Assembly (NCBI GenBank): GCA_948474755.1
Contig: CAOLHI010001142.1
Location: 124,001 to 188,000 of the forward strand
DNA length: 64,000 nt
Direction of reading: 5' to 3'
DNA from: Ctenosaura bakeri
Taxonomy: Eukaryota > Chordata > Lepidosauria > Squamata > Iguanidae
Shown one piece after another: positions 11,205 through 22,799 of this stretch; position 1 is the stretch's first letter, and the number at the start of each line of letters is the position of its first letter. Position numbers and translations under genes: made by a program. The notes below the pieces were generated by a model that made no database searches, was not told where the DNA came from, and was given only the letters and a program-made list of their open reading frames with translations.

Positions 11205-11398
11205 TGGGGGTTGCTGGTGGTTTTCACGTCAGTGGGATGATGAATTTGATGATGATGGGTTTTATTCCAGACTTTAAATGAACTATCTAAGGCACTGAAT
11301 CCTATCTCTCAAATAAGTTCAGCACCATGGGCAATTCATTCAAAGTTTGGACTAAAATCTAGAATGGATTCACAGCCCCCACTATACAGACACCATTA
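11205..11398 (+). mobile_element. hAT-like MITE, CACGTCAGTGGG family
   Basis: The left part is GGTGGTTTTCACGTCAGTGGG and the right part is ATTCAAAGTTTGGAC, then TCACAGCCCCCACTATACAGAC. It is related to 6,993-7,398 and 62,500-62,640. The ends are worn. Confidence 0.5.
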
Positions 11399-11454
11399 GG
11401 TACTTCTGAATGTATATTCTTCTTATTCTTTGGATGGGAGAGAGATGGAATATA

Positions 11455-12272
11455 AAATACTTAAAGCTTGACAGATTAGAAAGCTGGTCTAAAGCTAACA
11501 AAATGAATTTTAACAGGGAGAAATGTAGAGTATTACACTTGGGAAGAAAGAATGAAATGCACAGATATAGGATGGGTGATACCTAGCTTGAAAACAGTAC
11601 ATGTGAAAGGGATCTAGAAGTCTTAGTAAATCACAAGAAAAACATGAGTCAACAGTGTGATGCGGCAGTTAAAAGAGCCAATATTGTTCTAGACTGCATC
11701 AATAGGAGTATAGAGTCAAGATCAAGAGAAGTAATAATACCACTCTGATTTGCTTTGATTAGACCTCACTTGGAATCCTGTGCCCAGTTCTGGGCACCAC
11801 AATTCAAGAAGGATATTGACAAGCTAGAATGTGTCCAGCAAAATGTGACCAAAATGGTGAAAGGTCTGGAAACCATGCCCTATGAGGAGTGGCTTAGGGA
11901 GCTAGCTATGTTTAGCCTGATGAAAAGAAGGCTAAGAGGTCACATGATAATCATATTTAAATATTTGAAGGTATGTCATGTTGAGGATGGAGCAAGCTTG
12001 TTCTCTGCTGCTCCAGACTAGGACACGGAACAATGGATTGAAACTACAGGTAAAGACATTTCACCTAAACATCAGGAAGAATTTCCTGATTGTAAGAGCC
12101 ATTGGACAGTAGAATATGCTGCCTCAGAGTGTGATGGAGTCATCTTCTTTGGAAGTTTTTAAACAGAAACTGTATGGCCATTTGCTGGAGGTGCTTTGAC
12201 TGTGTGTTCCTGCACGGCAGGGGGTTGGACTCAATGGCTGTTGTGGTCTCTTCCAACTCTATGAGTCTATGA
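11455..12272 (+). mobile_element. CR1 LINE 3' end (ORF2 C-terminus and tail)
   Basis: The 5'-truncated copy encodes the C-terminal part of a CR1 ORF2 protein downstream of the reverse transcriptase active site. A clean 88-codon stretch (11,755-12,021) reads [18 protein letters not shown], then [16 protein letters not shown] and [10 protein letters not shown], all typical of CR1. It continues through CATCAGGAAGAATTTCCTGA and GGCAGGGGGTTGGACTCAAT. The 3' tail TTCCAACTCTATGAGTCTATGA is the short-repeat tail CR1 uses instead of poly(A). Stops upstream of 11,755 show it is dead. Confidence 0.88.
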
Positions 12273-12544
12273 ATACATGGATGGTTCAGAGGCGCTGTAC
12301 TCCAGGCAGAGAATGGTAAAATCTTTGGCATATATTCCATTTACTTCCTTTGAATGTGCAAGTGCCTACCCCCCACCGCCGACTACTGGAAGCAAAGGGC
12401 TATTTGTGACTCTTTGGTTGCCAAAGACACTACTTCTCATGGCACCTAAAATGCAAATGGCATCTCTACAGATTATTTGGTTTTCCATCTGGATATGCCA
12501 TGGTAACATCAGCTTGAGTTGATTTCCCTAATGGGCCTACGTGG

Positions 12545-12965
12545 AGAATCACAGAATCTTGGGGATGGAACCGATCACAATAGACAGCTAGTCCAATTCC
12601 CTGTCATGCAGGAATATGTAACTCTAGCACTCCTGAAATATGGCTATCTAAATTCTTTTTAAAGATCTCCAAAAATGGAAAGCCCACTATCCTCTGAGCC
12701 AATCTATTCTACTGTCAAACTGCTCCTCCAGTAAAGAAGTTCTTCCCAATGTTTCAGTGGAATCCCTTTTCTCATAATTAAATCTATTGGTTTGTGTTCT
12801 AGTCTCTGGAGCAGCAGAAAACAAGCTTGCTTCATCTTCTACATGACATCTTCAGATATCTGAAGATAGCTATCATGTCAGTTCTCGTTCTTCTCTTCTC
12901 CAAGCTAAACGTACCCAGCTCCCTAAGTTGTTCCTTGAAAGTCATTCCTCTAGAAAGTCATTTAT
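12545..12965 (-). mobile_element. CR1 LINE 3' end, minus strand
   Basis: It starts (3' end of the element) with GAGAATCACAGAATCTTGGG, the complement of a CR1 tail. It then runs through ACTAGTCCAATTCCCTG-like sequence, AAGAAGTTCTTCCCAATGTTTC and CTCTGGAGCAGCAGAAAACAAGC. It is about 0.4 kb and diverged. It lies opposite in orientation to the CR1 at 11,455-12,272, so the two could fold as a weak inverted pair. Confidence 0.7.
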
Positions 12966-13279
12966 GTTCTGATCCTATCAAGACTAGACTACTCAGACAT
13001 GCTCTACATGGAACTGTCTCAAAAGATGGTTTGGAGGCTTTAACCACTGAAGAATGAAGCCTCCTGGCTGCTCACAGGAGTAGGCAATCAGAATGCCAAT
13101 TTTATATCAGCTACATTGTTTGCCAATGTGTTTCTGCTGCCGTTTTTAAAATGCTGGTGATTATCAAAGTCCCAAATGACCTGAAATCAAGTTTTATGAA
13201 ACACTAGCTGGACTCACACAAACCTGCTCAGATCCTAAAATTTGAACTGAGTTGCCAGGTTTACAATGCCTTCCAATAA

Positions 13280-13560
13280 GAACTATTAGATTACTGGGCA
13301 CAAGATATAGGGCCACAGAAGCCAGGTGTTCATTGCTTGCGAGCTAGAACTATTAGGCATTTTGGGTACAAGAAATATGGCCTTTTCTTTGGTGGCCCCT
13401 TCCTTGTGCAATGCATTCACCGAGGATGTGCATATGGCCCCCTCCTTGGCTGTTTCTAGATGGTCCTTAAAGACCTAGTTCTTCTAAGCTGTGTTTCATT
13501 AAGGGAAGGCTCAATTTTAATAAAGTGATTATTATTGTACTGGCTATTTAAAATGCTTAC
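13280..13560 (+). mobile_element. L2-like LINE 3' end
   Basis: The plus strand encodes a fragment with a pattern like AFSLVAPSLCNAF, followed by a region matching the basic tail of L2 ORF2. It ends with a short UTR and ATTTTAATAAAGTGATTATTATT. The frame is broken. No target duplication was found. Confidence 0.6.
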
Positions 13561-14028
13561 TGGGGGGATTCTGAGAGTTGTAATTCAAGAAAGGAAAGTT
13601 CCTGAGGTTCATCAAAATGAAATCCCAATATGCAGCTTATTCCTGTGCATGCCGGTTGGAAGAAAGTCCTCAAATTTACTTCCAAGTAAGAAAGTTTGGA
13701 ACTCTATTCCTATAAAACCCTTTAGCTAAGGGTTTGCACTGGCCAAACAACTTCTCATTGTCTTTATTTCACTTACTACGCATACTGATTTTACTGGATT
13801 AGAGGTTGTTTCCCAAGATGTTACTTCCTTTTGGGGAAAGATGGAGACTAGTTTGGATAAGAGGCAGTCTCCTTTAGCAGAGTTTGCAGAGAAATGCACT
13901 GAATCTCACCAAGACTAACTTTAGTAAATCCAATGTCAACAGGCAGCATTCAAGATATATGAAAAGTTTACTAGTTACATTTAAACACCCATTCTGCACA
14001 GACATTCAGGTTGCCTAAGTCCTAACTA
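13561..14028. other. Unannotated sequence
   Basis: Nothing recognisable between the L2 tail and the mariner-like element. Confidence 0.4.
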
Positions 14029-14626
14029 CTGCGTATATTTGTGTTTAGTTGAAAAAGTAATGCTAAAAAATCAATCCAAAAAACCTGGCTCAACTTACAC
14101 ACAGATCAATGCGTCTGCTGCAGTACCACTTCTGGCCTTTTGTAATGCCTGCTTGAAAAACCGGCAGCAGAGGTGGCGTTTTGGTGCTTCTCCACTGCAG
14201 CGAAGAGAGCAGAGGGGGTCGGTGCTTCTTTTTAGGCTCTCCCCAGATAGATTAAGCTCTCAGCTTAGTTTGTCCCAGGAGGATGTGAAAAAGAACCCCA
14301 GTCCCCTCTGCTTTTTCTCCCACTGTGGCAGCTCTTTCAGACTTCCCCATCAGGGGAAGGCTAGATGAAGCTGAAAAAAGCCCTGATATATTCTGCCCTC
14401 TCTGCTGCAGCATTGGTTCTTTGGAGCATCTTTGTCAGTGGCACCTGGTTCTCTGAGGCAGCACTGGCACTTTCTCCTCTTTGCAGAAAATGTTAAGCAG
14501 CCCCATGCTAAACCTCAAAGTTTTATCTTTGACTTATCCATGGGTCATATCAAAAATCCATAATTTTGGCCCCAAAACCTGTCCTCAGTTTATACTTGAG
14601 GTCAACTTATACATGAGTATATACAG
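14029..14626 (+). mobile_element. Mariner-like non-autonomous element (TATAAGT ends)
   Basis: The right end ACTTGAGGTCAACTTATACATG then AGTATATACAG is flanked by TA. The left end CTGCGTATATTTGTGTTTAG is a worn complement of it, also flanked by TA. The same terminal motif closes the element at 50,772-51,596. The middle has stretches such as AGCAGAGGTGGCG with no transposase. TA target duplication and terminal inverted repeats point to the Tc1/mariner superfamily. Confidence 0.55.
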
Positions 14627-16084
14627 TAACTAAGAGAAAGTTTCAGGTAGAGGGATAAATACACACAGTTGTGGCTCACCATGTTGAAAGAAAGAGGAAA
14701 GAGAGGGATGGCTCTACGTGACTACATAGAATTTCTGTTCTGGTTGCTTAGATTCACTGATTTTTGATGATCTTTCATTACAACCTATAGCTGAGCAAAT
14801 GGGAAAGCCTGAGAGACAGTGCAAATTAGAACAGAGGCATACAAGTAAGCCCTGTACTGCCTAAAGCTTCCATTATTCTTGTAGGAGCATATGATGACAA
14901 TTCTGATTGCAGCAATGTTTCCCAACAGATACAGGTAAAACATTTGAAAAGATGAGATATTCCCTTGGTATCAAGTTTGTTACAAGAATTGGTTTTTAAA
15001 CTATAGTTACTAGTTCTAAACACATACATCTTTCCAAGTTCTAAACAAATTATGTGGAAATCAGTCCCATTGATTTCAAGAGTGAAAGGCACTGAACTCA
15101 CTCATTGCTCTTGCTGGAGTGATAAGGATTAGTTTATTGCTGTATCCTATCATTGTGAAGCCAGTTACTCTAACAAGTTCATTTCCTGAGAAGCAATCAT
15201 TCTTGCCCTTCTCATGGGGTGCCATTCATTGTTGATTGCCTGGATCTCCTAGAAGACTAAAGCCTGTTCAGTGCCAGAGGAAAGTAAAGTTCCACTGGAG
15301 TCACTTACCAGAAAAAGGCCATTCAAGTGAAACTGCTGCAACATTTCAGTGGCTGTTCTGGCTGTTCTCTCCAGAACTTGCTAATTATGCACCTGGCCTT
15401 TAATCCAGCTGGCCATTGTGCTAAGGGTGAATGTGGAAGAGCTTGCAGAAGGGGATCTCAGATACCTCCTTATGCCAGTATCTAAAAAATAAAATATACA
15501 GCTGGCTGTCAACTTTCATGGGATTAACTTCTGCTGATTTGATTATTCACATGTTTGTAGATGCTGGTTAACTAGCCACTTTGGCTATAAGTTCTTTCAG
15601 GTCTGAGCCCCCCACCCCCGCCAATGGAAGGCTTGGAAACTGGCGTAGGCAATGGAGGTCTGGTATAGGTGGCCCTGGAATGGGGTGGGGGCATTGTGAT
15701 GCCAAGACAGCAAAGGGAGCAATTGGCCAGAGCTGTTGGTAGGAAAGGAGATGAATAGGAGATGAATAGGAGAATCAGCCACCACTGTTACCATGCTGTA
15801 CACTCTCAATCCATGATACAGTATGATTGGCTATAAACACTGTTTAATTGGCATGAAACAAATATAAATCTTACACTTATGGCTGAAAATCATGTGGAAA
15901 GGAAAAGACTGGCTGGAAGCTTCAAAGCTAGGATGAAGGACCTCAGCATGGCCAGATCAATAGTTCAGGAGGATCAGCCGAAGAGCCCAATCTAATGGGT
16001 TTTAGGTGGTCCTCTAAAGCACCCAAGCCTATAGAACAATAGCAAATGAAGCTGCTAGAATGAGCACCCAAAAGGCCGACATCC
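14627..16084. other. Unannotated sequence
   Basis: No support for genes or full elements. A short direct duplication of GGAGATGAATA lies near 15,750-15,772. Frames up to 91 codons show no motif. Confidence 0.4.
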
Positions 16085-16690
16085 TGTTACCTCTTCCCAC
16101 AGAAACTGTCCTCTTTTTCCATTACATTTCTAGTCATTAGGAAGCAACCATGATTTCCCTCAATGCTTTGTCACCTGCCACAAGGACAACAGAACTTTCC
16201 AGACCCCTTTTGTCAGCTCTGTCAGAGAGCAATTAACATGTTCCCTTCAGGGCAGGAAAAGGGCATTTAGGTTTTGGCTCAGCCTCTGGCTCTTTGCTAA
16301 CACTTTGGGTGATGCACCCTAGACTCTCATTTCTCTGTGATCCCCTCAAACTCTTGTTTTTGAGACATTCCCTTTCGTCCCTCTGCTTCTGGAATGGTAG
16401 TTATCACCCACTTCACCCCAAAATTCTCACTATCCAACCTTTCCCTACTTTACCTTTGCTAGCCTTGTGTGGTTCATGACATTGCTTGATTTCTTGCGCA
16501 TGTGTGAATTTCCCCCAATAAAGATACTCTTTTGACTCTCAACCGGTGTCCTACAGTTAACACTAGTATACACAGGTGGAAAAGAAATCCTGTGGTTACC
16601 CCCTCTCACAGACCTCCTGAGCTATAATTTTTCTAAGAAGATACTGGTACTGCTGGAGGACCTCAAGGCCCCCCATCTTTTGGGGTGACA
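16085..16690 (+). mobile_element. Solo LTR, 606 bp
   Basis: It starts TGTTACC and ends GGTGACA, an imperfect inverted pair with the TG...CA signature of retroviral LTRs. A polyadenylation signal AATAAA lies at 16,517-16,522, with about 170 bp of R-U5 after it. ACATC is present at 16,079-16,083 and again at 16,691-16,695, giving a 5-bp duplication offset by one extra C on the left. The 3' end (GCCCCCCATCTTTTGGGG) resembles that of the LTR ending at 63,960. No gag, pol or env is adjacent, so this is a recombined solo LTR of an old endogenous retrovirus. Confidence 0.65.
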
Positions 16691-18836
16691 ACATCGCCAC
16701 CAGTCTGGCCTTGCCACGCCTGCTGCAAAAATATCCTTCAGTGTTGTCCTTCTCCTCAAGAAGGAGGACGATGACATTGTGGGAGATTTTTGGAGCAGCA
16801 GAATCTGTAGCATGCATTCTTGGAAGGTCTAGAGATATTTGGGAGTTTTCTACTTTTGCAGGGATCCTATACCCCTTATCTCTGTGAAAGTCAAGGGCCA
16901 ATTGTACAACTGTTGGTGTGCCCAGGAATCCCATTAAGTAATGCCCAAAGCTGGACTGTCAAATCAGAACTAACCCAGGCTCTGACATTTCACAACCCAA
17001 ACCTCAGACCTGGTAATTACGGGTCTTGTGATGTCACAAGGGCAGGCCCTGGGGATACTACAAGTGCAATGTTACAAGAGGCAGCCCAGTGTGATGTCAT
17101 TATACATTATACATTAAGCATCAACCACAGTTGCAGAAACTATGTCACTCTGGGGATTTTCTATAGCCAAGCAGCCCAATGTCTTCTGGCATCATCTATT
17201 GAAAGACCAACCTCTTTGGGTACAGTCAGACTGGCCTTGTTTTCATGCTGCTGTAGAATTGTTACATTAAGGATGTACTTGATGCACATTGACAAAATTG
17301 GAACAGTATGATGCTATGCTTTCTACTATGTAAACTATCAGCTGCCAGGCATAAGCTTTGGAAACACTCCTTTTAAAATCCCTGCAGGTTCATCTTAAAA
17401 GCTATATTCCCCTGAAGAATATTTCCACGCCAAAATGTATTGGGCTATTTCAAAGAATAAAATAATCTTTTTTTTCAATTTCTTGCGACTTTGTCTCTTT
17501 TCTACACCTCACCAGTTAATTGGCTGAGAAAATTTCAGCCTGCATGTTTTACTCTTTCACTGTCCCTTTATCCAGATAGATATTTTATTAAACATGGACT
17601 GCATTATTTCTTAACTAGATTACAGTCACTATCATATTAACAATGTTCTATTCCCTACTTCATTTCCTGAAGCTGAGAGAATATACATGCAAAATACAGC
17701 ATTGTTACACTATATCTCTCAGTAGCAATGTAAGATTCTACAAATGCAGGCTGCCTGATTAATTACAATTGACACCAGCTCAGGGTTCTGAAATGCATAA
17801 AATATGTCATACCAGTCTTCTTCCACATATTGATGAATATTCTCCACTATATATATTTACTTGTGAATAGAGAAATGATAAAATATGATTTGCGATATGG
17901 ATACACTCATATGTGATATCTGATAGCTGTTAGTATCCTATTTTATTATTATTTGCATAATAATGCAAATATTATCTTCTTTCTTGAAAATTTGATATAA
18001 GACACAAGCAAAGAAAATATTTGCTAAGAAATGGCCAATGCAGTGAAATATCTGTTTTACATAATACTAATCTTTTCTATTTTTATCCCTAGAAAAGGTA
18101 AATGCTAAAACAAAAGCCCCTTTTATGGCACTGTAGGAATCAAATGTTCAATGCAAATAATTTGAAATGCTAAGTAGGGGGACTTCATTTTTTATTTTAG
18201 AAATGTTCATCCTTCCTTTAAGATGAATGGCTTTTTTTCTGTTAAATAAGGTAATAGTAACCATATTAATAATCCTTAATTTGTTGTGGACTGCCAACTG
18301 CCAATGTTGCATCAAAGCAGCAACTTTAATTTTAACACACTGTGTTAACACACACATCTTAACTATGTGCATGAAAGTACAAAATGTTTTTATGCAGCAT
18401 TTCAAAAAGTTACTTGTTTGGATTATGACTCCCAGAATATAGCAGCCAGCATGACCTGTGGGATTAATCTCAGATGTGGTCCAATCAAGTACCAGGGGAA
18501 GTGAGAAAAAACATATTTTTTACAGCTCAAGGCTCATGTGAGTTGAGAATTTTCAGTCCCTGCACTGCTCCCTGTTTACTTCTCCACTGTCTTTTCTCCC
18601 TGCTCTATCTTCCTAGCCAAATTCATTTCTGCAATCTGAGTTCAGCCTAGGAAAAAACATGCTGGGCATGGTGAAGGCTGTGGAAAGATAACTCTTGAAT
18701 TTGAACAAAGTTTTGTATCCTACACCTAGGCATCCTTCTAGCTTCCTTTGCTTTCTCTGTCACACCCAAAATATAGCAGAGATTGCTCCCACAGCTTTGG
18801 AAGCGTGTGCAGCAGCAGAGAATAACTTAGCAGCAA
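16691..18836. other. Unannotated sequence with a 163-codon frame
   Basis: The plus-strand frame at 16,820-17,311 has no domain, signal peptide or family motif that I recognise. It overlaps a 112-codon minus-strand frame in its first part, and codon use is unremarkable. I regard it as chance. The rest is AT-rich with no element ends. Confidence 0.35.
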
Positions 18837-18841
18837 TGCAC

Positions 18842-19170
18842 TGTAGCCAGGAAAACACTCACCCACACCAATTGTTTTCTTCCATCAAGGAGGCAATTTA
18901 TTCTTCAGTTACAATGTGTACATATTTACAAGAATCTCCAGAAGGCATTCCGGCATTCCCCTGCTTGCTCTCTCTGACAGAGCCTCCAGCAGACACATGA
19001 AACATCATGTACAACTTGTTGGCTAGCTCTCAGCTATATTTATACTCACACTAGCTGATGCAATCCTGCCAGCCTTTGCATTCTCCCCACACCTGATGCA
19101 ACCTTCTCCCCTGACTGCTCATCAGCATGACTCAGCATGACTCAGCTAAAGTCACATGGCTTTCCACAGG
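18842..19170 (-). mobile_element. Probable small solo LTR, minus strand
   Basis: On the minus strand there is a TATA-like box (complement of TATTTATA, 19,037-19,044). About 140 bp later comes a polyadenylation signal (complement of TTTATT, 18,897-18,902), and the end is at TGTAGCC (18,842). TGCAC occurs at 18,837-18,841 and again at 19,171-19,175, fitting a 5-bp target duplication. However, the sequence before the right copy ends CCACAGG instead of CCACA, so the boundary is uncertain. Repeats of CAGCATGACT lie in the U3-like part. Confidence 0.45.
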
Positions 19171-19175
19171 TGCAC

Positions 19176-20132
19176 TTAACAACCCACATCACAAAGTATT
19201 TTCTACAGGTTTGGTCCAACCTTTTCTTGACATTCTCAAACTGTCTATGTTATCTACAGACAGTGAAACTGCAAGGAGAAATTCTCCAACACTTTCCTGA
19301 AGGCAGTCAATAGTCCATCAACCAGTTTCCATTTTATATCTCCCACAGTGCCCTAGACCTAGTGTTTTCCAATGACATCAGAAAAGGAAATGACTGCCAC
19401 AAAATAAGGTACAGAATATTTGGTGAAATGGCCCGCTTTCCTCAGAAAGAAGTAACAAAAGAAAATTGCAAGAAATTTTTTTCTGAAAAACTCCATCTTT
19501 AGCCTCTCTTTTAAACCATGGGCACCAGTGCTGAGATGAAATAGAATGTAAATTTGTTCTGTAAATTTCATTCCCTGGACAATATGATTCACACTCCTTT
19601 TCTGTACCTGCTCTTTGGAGTTTGGCAGGTTCTGGGGTGGGGTTGGAGGAAAAATTGTTTTTTATGTGAAAAATGGGGGGGGTACACAATTTTCAGGCAA
19701 AAACATGTTTATATTTTTATCCCTCTAAGTGATTCAGCAACCTGGACGGCATCTTTAAAAAGAGTAATAAAATCTTGAGTGGACATCTCTGACATGGAAA
19801 CCATCGGTCATCTCTCCAAATGTAAAATTATTTTGTCCAAAATTTTGTTACAATGGTTTATAAAAAGTATGCTAACGTTTAAAATCAATAAATTTGTTGG
19901 TACTTTTTTGGTCCTTATTGTTTTAGTTTGTGTAAAAAAAAAAAAAAAGCAAAACAGCATTTCACACCTGTAAATGTAAATAGTTAAGATCAAGGAACAC
20001 AGTTTCCAACTTGTGCACGAGGATAAACCATGTTGTGGACTCCAAATTACTTCGCAGATTCATTTGCAAATATCATTGGATATATGTGTGAACACATGAA
20101 AAAACTGAGATAAACTGGCTTAGCCACAGTGT
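19176..20132. other. Unannotated sequence
   Basis: AT-rich with an A run at 19,934-19,948. Frames up to 103 codons overlap on both strands and show no motif. Confidence 0.4.
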
Positions 20133-20353
20133 AGCCTTTCCCAGTACATAGTTATAGCACTACGGTTCCATACTAACTGTCATGGCAACGTCCTATGTAA
20201 TCCTGGGCTTGGTAATTTGATGAGGCACTAGAGCTCTATGGCTGAGAATTCTAAATACCCCTCTCTCAGGTGCAAGTCTTAGGATTCCACAGGATGCTGC
20301 CACAACATTTTAAAGGGAATCATAGTACTGTAACTGTGCAGTGTGAAATGGCC
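20133..20353 (+). mobile_element. GGCC-palindrome MITE, diverged long form
   Basis: The blocks AGTTATAGCACTACGGTTCC, GAGCTCTATGGCTGAGAATTC, AGGATTCCACAGGATGCTG and GTGTGAAATGGCC follow the order of the long subfamily seen at 21,783 and 32,611. Divergence is high. Confidence 0.6.
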
Positions 20354-20371
20354 CTGAGATTAGCATTTAAA

Positions 20372-20388
20372 CACACACACACACACAC
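20372..20388 (+). repeat. (AC)n microsatellite
   Basis: About nine CA units follow the MITE end, then an A-rich AAAACAAAACAA stretch. Confidence 0.9.
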
Positions 20389-20610
20389 AAAACAAAACAA
20401 TATCTGAATATTTCAATAGATTTTTGGATGAGCCCCGCCGCCAGAAAGTTGTCCAGTTTAATTTAGCATTTTCATTGTTTTCAGTTTAGATTCATACTAG
20501 TGTGAAGTAACAGGTTCATGTAATAGTTTTAATTACAGCAGATATTAAGATTAAAAAGCACTAAGATCCACTCATGCTTGTGGAACATAGTATTGGGGAA
20601 ACCACTTTAA

Positions 20611-20613
<3 letters not shown>

Positions 20614-20651
<38 letters not shown>
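20614..20651 (+). repeat. (AT)n microsatellite
   Basis: About nineteen uninterrupted AT units. The open frame running through it (20,574-20,819) is an artefact of the repeat. Confidence 0.95.
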
Positions 20652-20653
<2 letters not shown>

Positions 20654-21334
20654 CCTGTCAAGACATAAATATTCTGTGTCACCATTCCGTAAATACCATG
20701 CAACCAATCATATTATATATGAGACATTATTCCATGTGTACGAATGCACATTCTGTATCCCATTCACTGTTCATCATTGCATTCTGAATATTATTCATAG
20801 AGGTTACATTTTCAATTAAAGTATGCACAGTTATACTGATTATATAGTGTGTTGGCACTTGGTGGTAAATATGTAACCTGGTTCCAAAATGTAATGAGAG
20901 TTTCATTTTTTCCCCCTTAATTATGACTCCATCTCTCTGGGGAGAAATCAGCTTAGCATTTATTGTGCAGGATAAAGTCTACAAGCTGCTGCTGTAGATT
21001 AGTTATAATTTGTTATCTGTGTTCCTTTTAATCCAAAATAATTGAGACAATCAGCACCAATGACTGCAAGGCAATATTAGTAGAACACTTTAAAAAAAAG
21101 CCTGCAGACCAAGAGTGTAAGAGCATGCCTGCATGGTTAATGAACAGAACCAAGGAAGCTATTAGAGGTAAGGAAGAATTACAGAGATTTGTGGATGATA
21201 AGACAATCCCTGTCCACTAGCTACAAGGATGAACAAACCTGTCATTACTTCTTTTACATGCATTTTTTTTAAAAAGAGTTGCTTTTCATTAAATTTAGGA
21301 AGAAATTGGCAAATTGTTGTCAGCAAATTATAGT
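20652..21334. other. Unannotated sequence
   Basis: Nothing recognised. AT-rich. Confidence 0.4.
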
Positions 21335-21552
21335 AATAGCAATAGCAGTTACATTTCTATACCACTTATAAGTGCTGAGCACTCCCTAAGCAGTTTACAA
21401 TGTGTTAGCTATTTGCCCCCAGCAAGCTGGGTACTCATTTTACCAACCTACGAAAGGATAGAAGGCTGAGTCAACCTGGAGCCCTGCAGGATTGAACTCA
21501 CAACTTTGTGGCTGCAGTACTGGCATTTAACCACTGTGCCACCAGGGCTCAA
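21335..21552 (-). mobile_element. tRNA-derived SINE of a third type
   Basis: On the minus strand the head is GAGCCCTGGTGGCACAGTGG, with an A-box-like TGGCACAGTGG, and a B-box-like AGTTCAATCC follows. The body contains AGCTTGCTGGGGGCAAATAG and ends near TATAGAAATGTAACTGC. The pol III boxes are intact to within one or two bases. The body differs from both other SINE types in the window. Confidence 0.75.
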
Positions 21553-21782
21553 AAACAAACCAAATCAAATTCTCAAACATATCTGCTGACCAAATTCAAT
21601 ACGTAGAGCTATTTTAGTATGGAGAGGATTATAGTATATCTGCAATATAGTTGGCAAAGATGAGGAACCTCCCGGGGGGGGGGAATACAGTAATCAGGGC
21701 TGTGTGAGGTGTCCATTTTCAGTTCAAGTATCAATGGGCTTTTCTCTGTCTGTACTTTCAAACTGTCTGTGGGGCAGATTTA

Positions 21783-21984
21783 GTCCATTTCTGCACTACA
21801 CTGTTATAGTGCTATTATTCCACTTTTGACATCCTATGGAATTCTGGGCTTTGTAGTTTACTGAGGCCAAAGAGCTCTCTGGCTGAGAATTCTAAATGCC
21901 CCTCTCTAAATTGCAAACCCCAGGAATCCATAGGATGTTGAAAGTGGAATAATGGCACTATAACAGTGTAGTGCAAAAGTGGTC
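21783..21984 (+). mobile_element. GGCC-palindrome MITE, long subfamily
   Basis: The 202-bp copy has outer arms GTCCATTTCTGCACTAC and GTGCAAAAGTGGTC. The inner part carries GAGCTCTCTGGCTGAGAATT, which distinguishes the long from the short subfamily. Flanking triplets are TTA and ATA, one mismatch. Confidence 0.75.
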
Positions 21985-22599
21985 ATAATTTGTGCTCTGT
22001 AATCTTCCCATGAATGGAAGGCTGTGGACATTCCACCCCACCACCCCCATGTGTGTATTCGAAAAGCATCTCTATTTCAAATGTGTGCTAAAAACTGCTT
22101 TAATTGATTGGGAGAAAGCCCTCAAGCAGTATATGCAACCTAAAATATGAAAGCAAACATGATCGTATTTTGGAGGATATAAGCAAAGAAAGAGACAGAT
22201 CTATTTTTAAAAAAATAAATGGCAAAACATAGTGCAGACCAAACATGAAGGTGCACATGCACAGTAGCAGGTGTCATAGATGTGGGCTTGAGTGGAAAGA
22301 ATATTTGAAAATGCTCCCTCATCTCCTCTCTATGGTTGCAAAATGAATTTTTGTGCAGAAAACTGTTATCTACATAGGAAACAGTATTTTCTGCACAAAA
22401 ATACCACATTCAAATTTTGCACAGAATAAGTCCTGAACTGTGAATACTCTTTGAAAACGGCACCATTTTCAAAGACTTTCTTGCAGTGGGAAGAGAATTG
22501 CTAACCTTATTCATTGGTTCCCTCAGGAGATTAATAAAAATTGCCACCAGAATCCTATACTACATTTTACTTAATGTAATTTTATGTATACTTAGCTAA
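21985..22599. other. Unannotated sequence with a short hairpin
   Basis: An inverted pair lies at 22,347-22,367 and 22,379-22,402 (TTTTTGTGCAGAAAA and its complement). The remainder has no recognisable feature. Confidence 0.4.
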
Positions 22600-22609
22600 G
22601 TAGCAGAGG

Positions 22610-22790
22610 TGCTAAGAAACTCTGTTAGCGAATTGTGAAGAAATGTATTGGGACAACAGCAAGCGCGCCAGATGCATATTGGTGCCTGATGCCTATTGGT
22701 TCTGACATGCATCAGTCCAATTCCACAACGGTCACCTTACTAGTTATGCTGCATAGTAATGTAACTACTATGTGAAAAAGCAATATATCC
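22610..22790 (+). repeat. Dispersed repeat shared with 48,090-48,245
   Basis: The blocks TGGTGCCTGATGCCTATTGG, CAGTCCAATTCCACAACGGTC and CTTACTAGTTATGCTGCATAG align with TGGTGCCTGATTTCCATCGGG, CTGGTCCCATTGTGCAATGGTC and TTGCTAGCTCTGTTTTGTAG near 48,150. The family is unknown to me. It may be a MITE. Confidence 0.45.
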
Positions 22791-22799
22791 TATTACTAA

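Noticed and set aside
16820..17311. 163-codon plus-strand frame
   Set aside because: No domain, motif or signal seen. It overlaps a minus-strand frame and follows an LTR end but shows no retroviral motif. Length is compatible with chance in 64 kb.
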